From Myxococcales bacterium (GTDB lineage: Bacteria > Myxococcota_A > Polyangia > Palsa-1104 > SHYY01), in NCBI GenBank assembly GCA_023248875.1, contig JAHFDT010000016.1, positions 1 through 33,486 of the forward strand: 33,486 bases of DNA. Direction: 5' to 3'. The notes beneath the pieces are model-generated. The model saw nothing but the letters and a program-made list of their open reading frames with translations. It was not told the origin of the DNA and did no database searches. Shown in pieces: positions 1 to 7,874 of this stretch (positions are counted from its first letter, which is position 1; each line of letters begins with the position of its first letter). The translations under genes and the position numbers were made by a program.

Positions 1-333
1 GCACTCGCACTGCTGGTACCGACTCTGACCCTGGCCGCCCCCAAAGGGAAAATGGCGCCCACGAAAGCCACCCTCACGGCCGTCATCCGAAGTGAGATGG
101 GCAGCTACCAGAAGGTCCCCAAGAATCAGCTGAACTCGAAAAAGTTCACGGCCTTTACTAAAAACCCGAATAACTTCCAGCGCCTCGACCTCACCCCGGG
201 AATGAGGGACGCGGGTATGGTCGCCTTCGTGGCCACCCGGGTCTATCCCGGCAAGGTATTCGTCAATCGCTGGGGCTGGGGGCCAAAGGGCGTCACCTCA
301 AAGTGGACCAAGGGCACGCTGCCGAAGTTTTAA
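1..333 (+). CDS. C-terminal part of a small exported protein of unknown function (5' end outside window)
   Basis: The reading frame is open from the first base, so the gene starts upstream of the window. Translation from base 1 begins with a hydrophobic run (ALALLVPTLTLAAPKGK), which looks like the end of a signal peptide. The ATG at 52 is therefore probably internal, not the start. The mature part is about 95 residues, basic, with several Trp/Gly near the end (RWGWGPKGVTSKW). I recognise no family. Its stop codon overlaps the stop of the convergent VWA gene (331-333 against 330-332). Probably periplasmic or secreted (inference). Confidence 0.6.
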   Translation, partial: ALALLVPTLTLAAPKGKMAPTKATLTAVIRSEMGSYQKVPKNQLNSKKFTAFTKNPNNFQRLDLTPGMRDAGMVAFVATRVYPGKVFVNRWGWGPKGVTSKWTKGTLPKF

Positions 334-1742
334 AGCACCAGCTGGTCGACCACCCGCTTGAGCGAGGCTAAATTTGTCACCACTTCGACGCGGTCGCAGT
401 GGGGCTCATAGTCGCGCATCGCACTATCGCCGAAATTCCACGCGACCGGCGGCTCGGGATTGAGCCACAGCACCCGCTTGGCACGCGCACGGATGGCACC
501 GAGCGCCCAGGCCTCGGGGGCATGGTAGTTGTTGCGCGCGTCGCCGATGACGATCACGGTCGTCTTGCTGGTCACCGCATCGAAAAAGCGGTCGCGAAAT
601 CCCACGAAGGAGCGGCCGAAATTCGAATTGGCAAACACGTTGATGACCGATCCGCTGTAGGCGAGCGAAATCGCTCGCTCGAGCTCGTAGCGACGGAACA
701 GCTCAGTGGTCTCACCCACTTCCGCCACAAAAACGAAGGAGCGCACGGCCGAAAACTGGTCCTGCAAGAGATAGGCGAACTGCAGCATGAAGCGCGATAC
801 GGTGCGCACCGAATCGGAGATATCGCACAGCACCACGAGGCGCGGCCTTTCCACGCGACGGCGACGGTGGCGCAGCTCGAAGGGAACCCCGCCCGAACGC
901 AAGCTCCGCCGGATGGTGCGCGCGGCGTCCAGCCGTCCGCGACGCCGGGTGCGGGGCCGGAGCGACGCCATCTGGCGCAGCTTGCGCGCCAGGCGCGCCA
1001 CCTCGGTTCGTAGACGCGCGATCTCCTCCTCGGAGAGTTGGGCAAAGGGCTTTTCGGTGAGCGCGGCCCGCCGCCAATCGGTGACGAACTGGACATTGCG
1101 CCGCGCGAACTCGTCGGCCACGTAGCGCCGCACCGCGGCCCGTAGACGCCCCATGTTCTCCTGGATCGCTGCGCCGAGCGCCTGTGCGCGCTCCGGGCCG
1201 AGCGTGCGCTCGAGACGCGCTACCAGCTGTTCGAGCTCGCGCTCCGCCTGGCGCAGCTGCAATTTCTCGCTGACCTGCTGGGTAAAAAAGCCTACCTGGA
1301 GCGGATTGGTCAGGCGATCGAGATCAACCTCGGTACCCGCCAAACGGATGAGCGACTCGACGTAGCCTCGACGGAGGCCCAACCCCATGCGGGCCGCGGG
1401 CGCCATCCGCGCCGCCTCATCGGCGAGCACTGCCAACAGGGCCTCCATCTCCTCGTCGGAAAAGCCCCGCGCCCGCAACTCATCGACCAGCGGCGCCCCC
1501 CCCGCGAGGGAGCGCACCGAAAAATCCCCCGCTCGATAAAAAAACAGTTCGAACAGCTCATCGAAGACCGTGGCATCGGAGGCGCGTTTGATGAGGGTTG
1601 CAGCAAGCGCGCTCCGTAACGCCTCGGCATCGCCGATTCCCACGCACTCCACCGCGCGCAGCGCGTCGATCGTTTCGGCGGGCGAGATGCGCACGGCGTT
1701 CTTGCGCAATAGAGCGAAAAACTCTGTCAGCCTAGCGAGCAA
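330..1742 (-). CDS. VWA domain protein of the CoxE-like family
   Basis: This 470-residue protein has a charged helical N-terminal half and a C-terminal von Willebrand A domain from about residue 300. The metal-site (MIDAS) motif is visible as DISDS at 307-311. The C-terminal stretch with LNPEPPVAWNFGDSAMRDYEPHCD is typical of CoxE-like proteins. In known systems CoxE-type proteins work with a MoxR/CoxD AAA+ ATPase to mature or remodel enzymes, for example CO dehydrogenase; no such ATPase is in this window. The start is a TTG at 1742, preceded by an AGGGTG ribosome site. Cytoplasmic, since no signal peptide is seen. The family call is firm; the client protein is unknown. Confidence 0.85.
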   Translation of the reverse strand: MLARLTEFFALLRKNAVRISPAETIDALRAVECVGIGDAEALRSALAATLIKRASDATVFDELFELFFYRAGDFSVRSLAGGAPLVDELRARGFSDEEMEALLAVLADEAARMAPAARMGLGLRRGYVESLIRLAGTEVDLDRLTNPLQVGFFTQQVSEKLQLRQAERELEQLVARLERTLGPERAQALGAAIQENMGRLRAAVRRYVADEFARRNVQFVTDWRRAALTEKPFAQLSEEEIARLRTEVARLARKLRQMASLRPRTRRRGRLDAARTIRRSLRSGGVPFELRHRRRRVERPRLVVLCDISDSVRTVSRFMLQFAYLLQDQFSAVRSFVFVAEVGETTELFRRYELERAISLAYSGSVINVFANSNFGRSFVGFRDRFFDAVTSKTTVIVIGDARNNYHAPEAWALGAIRARAKRVLWLNPEPPVAWNFGDSAMRDYEPHCDRVEVVTNLASLKRVVDQLVL

Positions 1743-1898
1743 TTCACCCTATCCATTCTCGCGGAAGCAGCGCACCGCCCGCCCGAGCCTCACCCCGAGC
1801 GGCGTCGCCGGGAGTCCTACATGTAGGAGAAAGTAAGATTTTAGACTTCATTGTCCTACCATGTTAGCCTCTCTCCCATGGTAACGATGAGGAGCAAA
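1743..1898. promoter_or_regulatory. Divergent intergenic region with a 14-bp palindrome
   Basis: This region lies between the leftward VWA gene and the rightward PilZ gene. It contains a perfect palindrome, TCCTACATGTAGGA, at 1815-1828. A partial second copy (TCCTACCATGTTAG) starts at 1854. The pair could be a binding site for a dimeric regulator controlling one or both genes; this is inference from symmetry and position. No convincing -35/-10 pair was identified. Confidence 0.35.
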
Positions 1899-2240
1899 AT
1901 GGACAAGCGGCGAACGCTGCGACTCGACAAGGTTTTTCCGGTCTCGGTCAGCAGCACCAGCTTCGGCCAGGTGGTGGCCATCGCCCGCAATATCTCGGAG
2001 GGCGGCATGTTCATCGAACTCTCCGAGCCACTCCCCCTCGGCAGCCCCATCCGAGTCCACTTCACCATGCCCGACGCGCGCGGAGAAATCGTGGCCCTCG
2101 GTGAGGTCAAGGGGCACTATTTCATGAATTTTGTCGACGGCACGGGACCCCGGGCGCTGGCAGGAATGGGCGTCCGGTTTGTCGGTTTCGACGGCGGCGA
2201 AGAGATCCTGAACCGTACCCTGTCCGAAAGCCTACACTAA
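1899..2240 (+). CDS. PilZ domain protein
   Basis: A 113-residue single-domain protein. It has the two hallmarks of c-di-GMP-binding PilZ domains: an arginine-rich N-terminal motif (KRRTLRLD, residues 3-10) and N-x-S-x-G-G (NISEGG, 31-36), followed by beta-strand-like sequence. The start was set at 1899 because GAGGAG (1889-1894) lies 4 bases upstream; in-frame ATGs at 1851, 1878 and 1887 lack such a site. As a free-standing PilZ protein it probably acts as a c-di-GMP-responsive adaptor for motility, polysaccharide or gene control, with unknown partner. Its stop is 5 bases from the stop of the convergent proline-rich gene. Confidence 0.85.
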   Translation: MDKRRTLRLDKVFPVSVSSTSFGQVVAIARNISEGGMFIELSEPLPLGSPIRVHFTMPDARGEIVALGEVKGHYFMNFVDGTGPRALAGMGVRFVGFDGGEEILNRTLSESLH

Positions 2241-2245
2241 GGCGC

Positions 2246-2677
2246 CTAACCATCCGAGGGGGGTGGACCGGGCAACCTCGGCAACCCCGCTGGGCGGGCT
2301 TCGGGATGCACGATCGGGTGAGCGGGACGAGCGGGGTGCGGTATGCGCTGGGGCGAGGCATGGGGGGCGGGCTTCGGGATCGGAGCCGGTTTGGGAGAGG
2401 GCAGCGGGGTCACAATCGGTGCCGGTGCGGGTGCGGGCGGTGCTGCAGCGGGAGCAGGCATCGTCACCGCCGCCGTCTCTGGGATCGGCGGCTTCTGATG
2501 ATGCCCGCGCAGGACCAGCAAGCCGGCCGCGGTCGCAATCACTAAACAGATAATGACCGGCGCAATCCAGGTGGCGCCACTGCGACGAGGGCCGCCACGC
2601 GCTTCAGTCTCCTCGCCGATCACCGAGCCGGGATCTCCCAGCGACGACGGCCCGCTCGCGTCCGGCTGCTCACCCAT
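2246..2677 (-). CDS. Single-pass membrane protein with a proline-rich tail, function unknown
   Basis: A 143-residue protein: a polar N-terminus (1-35), one clear membrane segment at about 36-57 (WIAPVIICLVIATAAGLLVL), then a Pro/Ala-rich tail (63-143) with repeated P-A-P and H-P units. The layout resembles TonB-like or periplasm-spanning linkers, with the tail probably in the periplasm. There is no TonB C-terminal domain or other conserved domain. It starts at an ATG and diverges from tmk. Low-complexity composition makes homology calls unreliable, but the codon pattern and membrane segment suggest a real gene. Confidence 0.6.
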   Translation of the reverse strand: MGEQPDASGPSSLGDPGSVIGEETEARGGPRRSGATWIAPVIICLVIATAAGLLVLRGHHQKPPIPETAAVTMPAPAAAPPAPAPAPIVTPLPSPKPAPIPKPAPHASPQRIPHPARPAHPIVHPEARPAGLPRLPGPPPSDG

Positions 2678-2719
2678 TCGACCTCAAAGCCTACGCGCAT
2701 CCTATGGCCTGGGCAAGTT

Positions 2720-2752
2720 AGGCCGACTCGGCCTCTCAAAGGGATCTATAGT
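2720..2752 (+). promoter_or_regulatory. Possible tmk promoter/operator
   Basis: A -10-like TATAGT sits at 2747-2752, only 6 bases before the tmk ATG. Upstream is an odd palindrome, AGGCCGA-C-TCGGCCT, at 2720-2734. No clear -35 box and no well-spaced ribosome site were seen. If the -10 is real, the transcript would begin at or near the start codon (leaderless). Weak, inferential call. Confidence 0.3.
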
Positions 2753-2758
2753 ACGGCC

Positions 2759-3382
2759 ATGCCACGCGGACTTTTGGTCGCGATCGAAGGGATCGATGGT
2801 GCCGGGACCACGACTCAGACGGCGCGTCTTGCCGAGTGGCTGGCCCGTGACGGCCATGCCGTGCACCGCACCCGAGAGCCGTCGACGGGTCCGATCGGAC
2901 AGCTCCTGCGCGAATTCTTGAGCGGGCGACACGCTCCCGGGGACCGTGCCGCGCTGGCGCTGCTGTTCGCGGCCGACCGACTCGACCACCTCCGACGAGA
3001 AATCGAACCGGCACGCGCGGCGGGACAGATCGTCCTGACCGACCGCTATCTGCTCTCCTCTCTGGCCTATCAGTCGATCGACCTGTCACGCGAATTCGTC
3101 GTCGCCATCAACTGCCTAGCGCCCGATCCGGATCTGACCTTGTGGGTCGACCTCCCGGTCGAAGCGGCGGCCCAGCGGCGGCGCCAACGGGGTGGCCCCG
3201 AGGAGCTCTTCGACGATTTCGAGTTCCAGGCGCGCGTGGGAGAGGCCTATCGCCACGAGGTCGGTGAGCTGCGTCGATCCGGCCGACCGGTGGTGATCAT
3301 CGATGGGAGACCCAGCGCGAACGAGGTCTTTGACCAACTGAAAGAAGCGCTCGCCCGACACCTGCCCGGCATGGCACCCTGA
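2759..3382 (+). CDS. tmk: Thymidylate kinase
   Basis: This enzyme phosphorylates dTMP to dTDP with ATP, an essential cytoplasmic step in dTTP synthesis; dTTP also feeds dTDP-sugar formation. The 207-residue length fits the family. Visible motifs are the N-terminal P-loop region EGIDGAGTTTQ (10-20), the DRY motif (TDRYLLSSLAYQ) and an Arg-rich LID-like segment (RRRQRGG). The P-loop lacks the usual Walker A lysine: residue 17 is Thr (codon ACC). It is first of four close rightward genes, with the deacetylase beginning 5 bases after its stop. The family call is strong. Whether the altered P-loop is typical of its lineage or changes activity cannot be judged here. Confidence 0.93.
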   Translation: MPRGLLVAIEGIDGAGTTTQTARLAEWLARDGHAVHRTREPSTGPIGQLLREFLSGRHAPGDRAALALLFAADRLDHLRREIEPARAAGQIVLTDRYLLSSLAYQSIDLSREFVVAINCLAPDPDLTLWVDLPVEAAAQRRRQRGGPEELFDDFEFQARVGEAYRHEVGELRRSGRPVVIIDGRPSANEVFDQLKEALARHLPGMAP

Positions 3383-3387
3383 AGCCG

Positions 3388-4113
3388 ATGAGTGTCTGCC
3401 TCACCTTTGATCTCGACTGGGCCCCCGATTTCGTCCTGGAAGATCTGCGTCAGCTCCTCCTCCCCCATCACCTCCCCTCCACCGTCTTTTGCACCCACGA
3501 AAGCCCGGCGGTACGCGCTCTCATTTCGGCCCCCGAATACGAGACCGCGATCCATCCCAATTTTCTCGTCGACCGCCCTCCTGAGTTGGTCCTCTCCGAA
3601 TCCTTGGCTCGGTTTCCCGCCAAGGGCGTGCGCAACCACGTACTCTATTTCCATTCGCGACTTTTGCCCCTCTTCCATCGCCAGGGCATCGAGTATTTTT
3701 CCAACGACCTGCTATTCCTGCAGCCGGGTCTACGCCCCTTCTTCGATTGGAGCGGCCTCTTGCGGTTGCCCATCTACTGGCAGGACGATGTCCACTGCAT
3801 CTACTACCGCGATCAATTTCGCCCGGAGCTCCTACACCTCGGGCAGCCCGGTCTGAAGGTGCTGAACTTTCACCCCATTCACGTGTTCTTGAATACGCGG
3901 AATTTCAACGACTACGGAGCGGCAAAACCGGACCAGAACGATCCCGATCGCTTGCGACGACACCGCAACTCCGGCCCCGGGATCCGCACTCTGCTTTGCG
4001 AACTGCTCGAGTCAGGCGCTCTCTCCGAGTCACAACAGCTCGGAGCGGTCGGGACAGAATTTGCGCGGGAGAACCGCTACGCGGGCAACTACGCCGAGTT
4101 CTTGAAACAATGA
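3388..4113 (+). CDS. Polysaccharide deacetylase-like protein (WbmS type)
   Basis: A 241-residue protein matching the WbmS-like branch of the NodB/polysaccharide deacetylase superfamily. It has an N-terminal TFDLDWAPDF (6-15) supplying the catalytic/metal aspartates, a THES segment at about 36-39, AIHPNF with His56, and a later NFHPIHVFLNT. This family removes N-acyl groups from sugars in surface polysaccharides, or acts on related activated sugars. No signal peptide is seen, so a cytoplasmic sugar intermediate is the more likely substrate (inference). Its stop overlaps the ATP-grasp start (ATGA, 4110-4113), implying translational coupling and a shared pathway. Confidence 0.8.
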   Translation: MSVCLTFDLDWAPDFVLEDLRQLLLPHHLPSTVFCTHESPAVRALISAPEYETAIHPNFLVDRPPELVLSESLARFPAKGVRNHVLYFHSRLLPLFHRQGIEYFSNDLLFLQPGLRPFFDWSGLLRLPIYWQDDVHCIYYRDQFRPELLHLGQPGLKVLNFHPIHVFLNTRNFNDYGAAKPDQNDPDRLRRHRNSGPGIRTLLCELLESGALSESQQLGAVGTEFARENRYAGNYAEFLKQ

Positions 4114-5144
4114 AACGCGTTCTAGTGACCGGCTGTGGGGGGCCGCTCGGCGTCAATGTCACCCGATCGCTCAAGAAGGATCCAGCTGTTTGGGTGCTGG
4201 GCACCGATGCCAACCGGTATCACCTTCATCTCTCGCTGGCCGATGAGTCGGTGCTCATTCCGCCGGCCCGGCAGACCGCCGACTATCTCGCGGCGCTCGG
4301 CGAACTCATCGCGCGCCATTCGATCGATCTCGTGCTACCGACCCATCCAGTCGAAGTACGTACCCTGGCCAAGAACCGCTCTCTCCTAGCGGATGTTCGC
4401 CTGTTCTTGCCCGCGACGGAAGCGATCCTGATGGCGGACGACAAATGGCAGACTCATCAGCGTCTGCTCGATGCGGGGCTGCCCGTTCCTCGGACCTTTC
4501 TCATCCAGTCGCCGGCCGATCTCGAACGCTGCTTCGCGGAAATCGCAGCACGTCCCCTCTGGGTGCGCGGCAGTGGCGCGCCCGGGATCGGCATCGGTGT
4601 GGCCTCGCTCCCCTGCCGTAAGCTGGAACATGCCATCCAGTGGGTCGACCACCACGAAGGGTGGGGCGGCTTTATCGCTAGCGAGTATTTGCCCGGGCGC
4701 AACCTCACCTGGTGCGGCCTGTTTCGCGAGGGCGAACTGGTGGCAGCGCAAAGTCGGGAACGGCTCGAGTACGTCCTCCCCCATGTCAGCCCCAGCGGGA
4801 TCACCGGCGCTCCTGCGGTCAGCCGAACCCTCGTTCGACCGGAGCTGCACCAGTACGGCACCCAAGCGGTGCAGGCCTTGCCAGGTTTACCCCACGGTAT
4901 CTATTTCGTCGATTTCAAAGAGGACTCGGCGAGCCTGCCCCGGATCACCGAGATCAATGCCGGGCGTTTTGGCACCACCATCCATTTTTACTCCGAAGCC
5001 GGGTGCAATTTCCCGCTACTAGCGCTGCAGCTCGCCTTCGGCGAAGCTGTTCCCAGAGCGCCGCTCTACGATCCGATCCCGCCCGATTGGTATTGGATCC
5101 GAACGCTCGACTGCGGTCCGGTACTAGTCCACATCGATCCATGA
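4110..5144 (+). CDS. ATP-grasp ligase (carbamoyl-phosphate-synthase-like)
   Basis: A 344-residue protein. The N-terminus has a Rossmann-type glycine motif (VTGCGGPLGVN, 6-16). The central part resembles the ATP-grasp substrate/ATP domain (KWQTHQRLLDAGLPVPRTF, from 112). The C-terminal metal-binding EIN (281-283) is followed by GRFGTT. Such short CPS-like ATP-grasp proteins form amide or ester bonds from a carboxylate and often sit in surface-glycan gene clusters. The chosen start at 4110 overlaps the previous stop; the open frame extends upstream to 3747 but that part lies inside the deacetylase gene. Its stop overlaps the next ATG (ATGA at 5141-5144). The substrate is unknown. Confidence 0.82.
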   Translation: MKRVLVTGCGGPLGVNVTRSLKKDPAVWVLGTDANRYHLHLSLADESVLIPPARQTADYLAALGELIARHSIDLVLPTHPVEVRTLAKNRSLLADVRLFLPATEAILMADDKWQTHQRLLDAGLPVPRTFLIQSPADLERCFAEIAARPLWVRGSGAPGIGIGVASLPCRKLEHAIQWVDHHEGWGGFIASEYLPGRNLTWCGLFREGELVAAQSRERLEYVLPHVSPSGITGAPAVSRTLVRPELHQYGTQAVQALPGLPHGIYFVDFKEDSASLPRITEINAGRFGTTIHFYSEAGCNFPLLALQLAFGEAVPRAPLYDPIPPDWYWIRTLDCGPVLVHIDP

Positions 5145-6517
5145 CTCCGCTCGTCATCTGCGATTTCGATGGCACTCTGGTCGACCTCCACATCGATGTC
5201 GAAGCCCTCCGCGCAACCCTTCGAAACCTCTTCTCCCGCGCCGGAGTAGAGTGCGATTTCAGACCACTCCTCCCGAGTTTGACCCGCGTTCATGCGGAGC
5301 TGGGCGACGAAGAGCTGTGGCGAAGGGCCTGGGCGATCATCGATGAGGAGGAGCTCCGCGCGTGTGAACGCGCCGAACTGCGCCCGGGTGCTGGCGAGTT
5401 TCTCCAGCGCCTTGCGGGTGCACCGATCGCACTCTTTTCCAACAACAGCCGCCGAGCGGTGGAGCGATCTGCCCAGTGCGTCGGCCTCCATCTCGGTCGC
5501 TTCGGGCAGATCATCGCTCGCACCCAGCCGGGCTCCCTCAAGCCATCGGCACAGCCGATCTTGGAGCTCTGCGCCCGCGACTGGGGATGCTCGATCGATC
5601 GCATTGTGCTGCTCGGCGACCATCCCTACGACATGGAGTCGGCTCGCGATGCCGCGCAGATCCTCTCCCAAGAGGGCGATCCACGGCCGCTGGTGGCGAT
5701 CGGACTGCCCCAAGAGCGGGCCGGCGCCGTGGCACTCGAGCAGGCGGGCGCCTGCTTCATCGCCGCCGATCTCGAGGAGGCCGCCGCACTGGCGATCACA
5801 CCGCGATCTCCACACGAGCTATCGCTGGTCTATCTCGCCCTCAATGAACAGGCCTCGATTCCCGGGGCGATCGCCGAAGCACGCCGCTTTGCCCAACTCT
5901 ATCTATCGGGCTACCAGATCGTGATCGTCGACGACGGCAGTACCGATGGAACCAGCCAAGCTGCCGAGGCCGCAGGCGAGGACGTTTGCCTGGTGCGGCA
6001 CCTCGAAAACCGAGGCATGGGCGCCGCCATGCGCAGCGGCTACCGCGCCTCCTCCAAGAACTATATCGCGCACCTTCCCGCTGATCGCCAAGTGCGCGCC
6101 CAGGCGCTGCTGCCGTTCCTCGAACGGGTCCACCCAGAGTGCGTGGTCACCAGTCGCTACAGCGCAGCTCCCGCGGGCAAGCAGCGAGCGCTGCTGTCAT
6201 GGATATTTCGCCTGCTCGTGGAGAAGGTGGGCGGACTCACGGTCGACTTCGCCGGCACCTATCTCTTTCACCGCCGCTGGTTGGAGCGGGTCGCACTCCA
6301 CACCATCCTCTCCAATACCTTCCTCTTCAGCTTCGAACTACTGCAACGCTTCGCCGAAGCCGGCGCAAGTTTCCAAACGGTTCAAATCCATCCCTTTCCT
6401 CGAGTCGATGGCCAGAGCCGTGAGCTTGCGCTGAGACGTATCGCCAACGTTGCCCGCGAGATCGTCCGCTATCGCTGGCGACAAGTTCGTGGCTACAGCG
6501 CACTTCAGTCGCGTTGA
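5141..6517 (+). CDS. HAD phosphatase - family 2 glycosyltransferase fusion protein
   Basis: A 458-residue two-domain protein. Residues 1 to about 215 are a HAD hydrolase: DFDGT (8-12), FSNNS (99-103), the Lys in SLKP (134) and GDHPYD (159-164), all catalytic motifs present. Residues about 226-458 are a GT-A family 2 glycosyltransferase: VDDGSTDGT (263-271), ENRGMGAAMRSGY (289-301) and LPADRQ (312-317) in place of the common DADGQ. The fusion suggests that a sugar phosphate or phosphoglycerate-type group is removed and a sugar transferred in one pathway. The last seven codons and stop lie within the left arm of the inverted repeat at 6494-6621. The start was chosen at the ATGA overlap with the ATP-grasp gene. 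Confidence 0.85.
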   Translation: MTPLVICDFDGTLVDLHIDVEALRATLRNLFSRAGVECDFRPLLPSLTRVHAELGDEELWRRAWAIIDEEELRACERAELRPGAGEFLQRLAGAPIALFSNNSRRAVERSAQCVGLHLGRFGQIIARTQPGSLKPSAQPILELCARDWGCSIDRIVLLGDHPYDMESARDAAQILSQEGDPRPLVAIGLPQERAGAVALEQAGACFIAADLEEAAALAITPRSPHELSLVYLALNEQASIPGAIAEARRFAQLYLSGYQIVIVDDGSTDGTSQAAEAAGEDVCLVRHLENRGMGAAMRSGYRASSKNYIAHLPADRQVRAQALLPFLERVHPECVVTSRYSAAPAGKQRALLSWIFRLLVEKVGGLTVDFAGTYLFHRRWLERVALHTILSNTFLFSFELLQRFAEAGASFQTVQIHPFPRVDGQSRELALRRIANVAREIVRYRWRQVRGYSALQSR

Positions 6518-6621
6518 GCGCGAGCGCCCCCACAGCGACCTGAGGGAGCGTACGTGGTGGGTACGTGACCGAGGGGAGCGAGGAGGTAAGCCGCGATTCA
6601 ACGCGACTGAAGTGCGCTGTA
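6494..6621. repeat. 128-bp element bounded by 24-bp perfect inverted repeats; possible MITE or bidirectional terminator
   Basis: Bases 6494-6517 are the exact reverse complement of 6598-6621. The outermost bases are TA on both sides, as expected if a Tc1/mariner- or IS630-type element duplicated a TA target; the repeat proper would then begin CAGCGCACTTCAG. The interior holds two similar GACC(T)GAGGGGAGC units (6537-6549, 6567-6579) and two GTACGTG copies (6550, 6561). It lies between convergent genes and supplies the 3' end of the HAD-GT2 gene. It may also act as a transcription barrier for both strands. The repeat is certain; the mobile origin is inference. Confidence 0.7.
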
Positions 6622-6632
6622 AGGTACTGACG

Positions 6633-7874
6633 CTACGAAACCGCCTGTAGTGCCGGACGATCCTCAAAGAAGGCCACCAGCTCCTCCTCGCGTGCACGCG
6701 CATCGCTCATGCCCAGCTCGATCAGATCGCTCGAATAGTCGCGATCGAAGAGCACATAGGAGAGCAGATCCGCTTCGGTCGACTCGCCGGAAAGAAAACG
6801 CAGCGCTCTCCCCATGACTCCGCCGATCTCCGCCAGCCGTGGCCGACGAGCGTGAGTCGCCGCTAGTGCGCCAATGTCGCGCGACGGCCGAATCAATAGA
6901 TCGCGTACCAGCCGAATGCCCTGACCGCGCAACGGCATCAACACGTTGTTGATCTGTTCGACGAAACTTTCCCCATACGCGCGGATGCCACCGTCGAAAA
7001 TCGCATTCATCCGATGAAGCCGATCGAGGTCATACTCGGTGTGGTCGAGAAGAAGCGCATTGAGTGCCTTGCCGAGCAGGAACCAGGCACTCGGGTAATC
7101 ACGAAGGTGCTCACCCGCCACGGCGACCGCCTCGCGCCGGGTCGGCATATGGCGCAGCGAGACCACCAGGACCCGATCGGCCCCGAGTCGCAGTGCCGGC
7201 GACAGCGGGGTGTTTTGCCGCAAACCACCGTCGCAGTAGAAGGCACTATCGATGGGCACGGCCGGAAACAGCACGGGGATGGCCGCTGAGGCCAGTACAT
7301 GCGCCGGCCCGATCTCCGCCGCGCGTGCCCGCACGAAGGGATCACGGCTCCAGGGCGGCAAACTACCCTCGCGGTTTTGCACGAATACCACCGTGTTGCC
7401 CGAGGCGACGTGGGTCGCCGAAATCGAAAGCGCGTTGAAGTGGCCCGCTGCCAGGTTATTGGCGATGCCGCGCCACGGTACCCGTCGAACCACGAATCGC
7501 TGGAGCCCCGCGGTGTTGAGGATCCCACCCGCCCCCATCGCCGCTTTGTCCGAACGGGGCCGCCCTCCCATCAGTAGCCGCCCCGCCCGCACTAGATCGC
7601 TCAGCGAGAGGTCCACCATCTCGCCGATCTTCAGCGAGTGCCAGTGGTTCGCCAGTCGCTGGGCCTGGTTCACCGGGTCATTCGCCGTCGCTGCCAAGTA
7701 GGTCGCGTTGATCGCCCCGACCGAGGTACCGCAGAGGATATCCAGGCGTGGCATTCGACCCAGCCGCTTCGGTAGCTCCTCGCGCAGATAGCGCACCACA
7801 CCCACTTCATAGGCGCCGCGCGCGCCGCCCCCCGATAGCACGAGCGCGGTTTTCCCCGTCGAAGGAGCGGCCAT
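6633..7874 (-). CDS. Patatin-like phospholipase
   Basis: A 413-residue protein of the patatin/RssA family, which hydrolyses acyl esters of phospholipids or other lipids with a Ser-Asp dyad. All hallmarks are visible: the glycine-rich oxyanion loop GGGARG (15-20), the nucleophile elbow GTSVG with Ser51, and the DGG motif with Asp215 ([12 protein letters not shown]). There is no signal peptide, so it is probably cytoplasmic or inner-membrane associated. Its ATG (7872-7874) lies inside the 3' arm of a hairpin at the end of the metallophosphoesterase gene and has no ribosome site, suggesting it is translated by coupling. It is the last gene of the long leftward run. Confidence 0.9.
   Translation of the reverse strand: MAAPSTGKTALVLSGGGARGAYEVGVVRYLREELPKRLGRMPRLDILCGTSVGAINATYLAATANDPVNQAQRLANHWHSLKIGEMVDLSLSDLVRAGRLLMGGRPRSDKAAMGAGGILNTAGLQRFVVRRVPWRGIANNLAAGHFNALSISATHVASGNTVVFVQNREGSLPPWSRDPFVRARAAEIGPAHVLASAAIPVLFPAVPIDSAFYCDGGLRQNTPLSPALRLGADRVLVVSLRHMPTRREAVAVAGEHLRDYPSAWFLLGKALNALLLDHTEYDLDRLHRMNAIFDGGIRAYGESFVEQINNVLMPLRGQGIRLVRDLLIRPSRDIGALAATHARRPRLAEIGGVMGRALRFLSGESTEADLLSYVLFDRDYSSDLIELGMSDARAREEELVAFFEDRPALQAVS

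Noticed and set aside
3747-4109. Upstream extension of the ATP-grasp reading frame
   Set aside because: It lies wholly inside the deacetylase gene; the ATGA overlap at 4110 gives the family-normal N-terminus.
6518-6632. A small gene in the gap between the HAD-GT2 and patatin genes
   Set aside because: The open frame there is built from the inverted-repeat element and has no start signal or protein-like composition.
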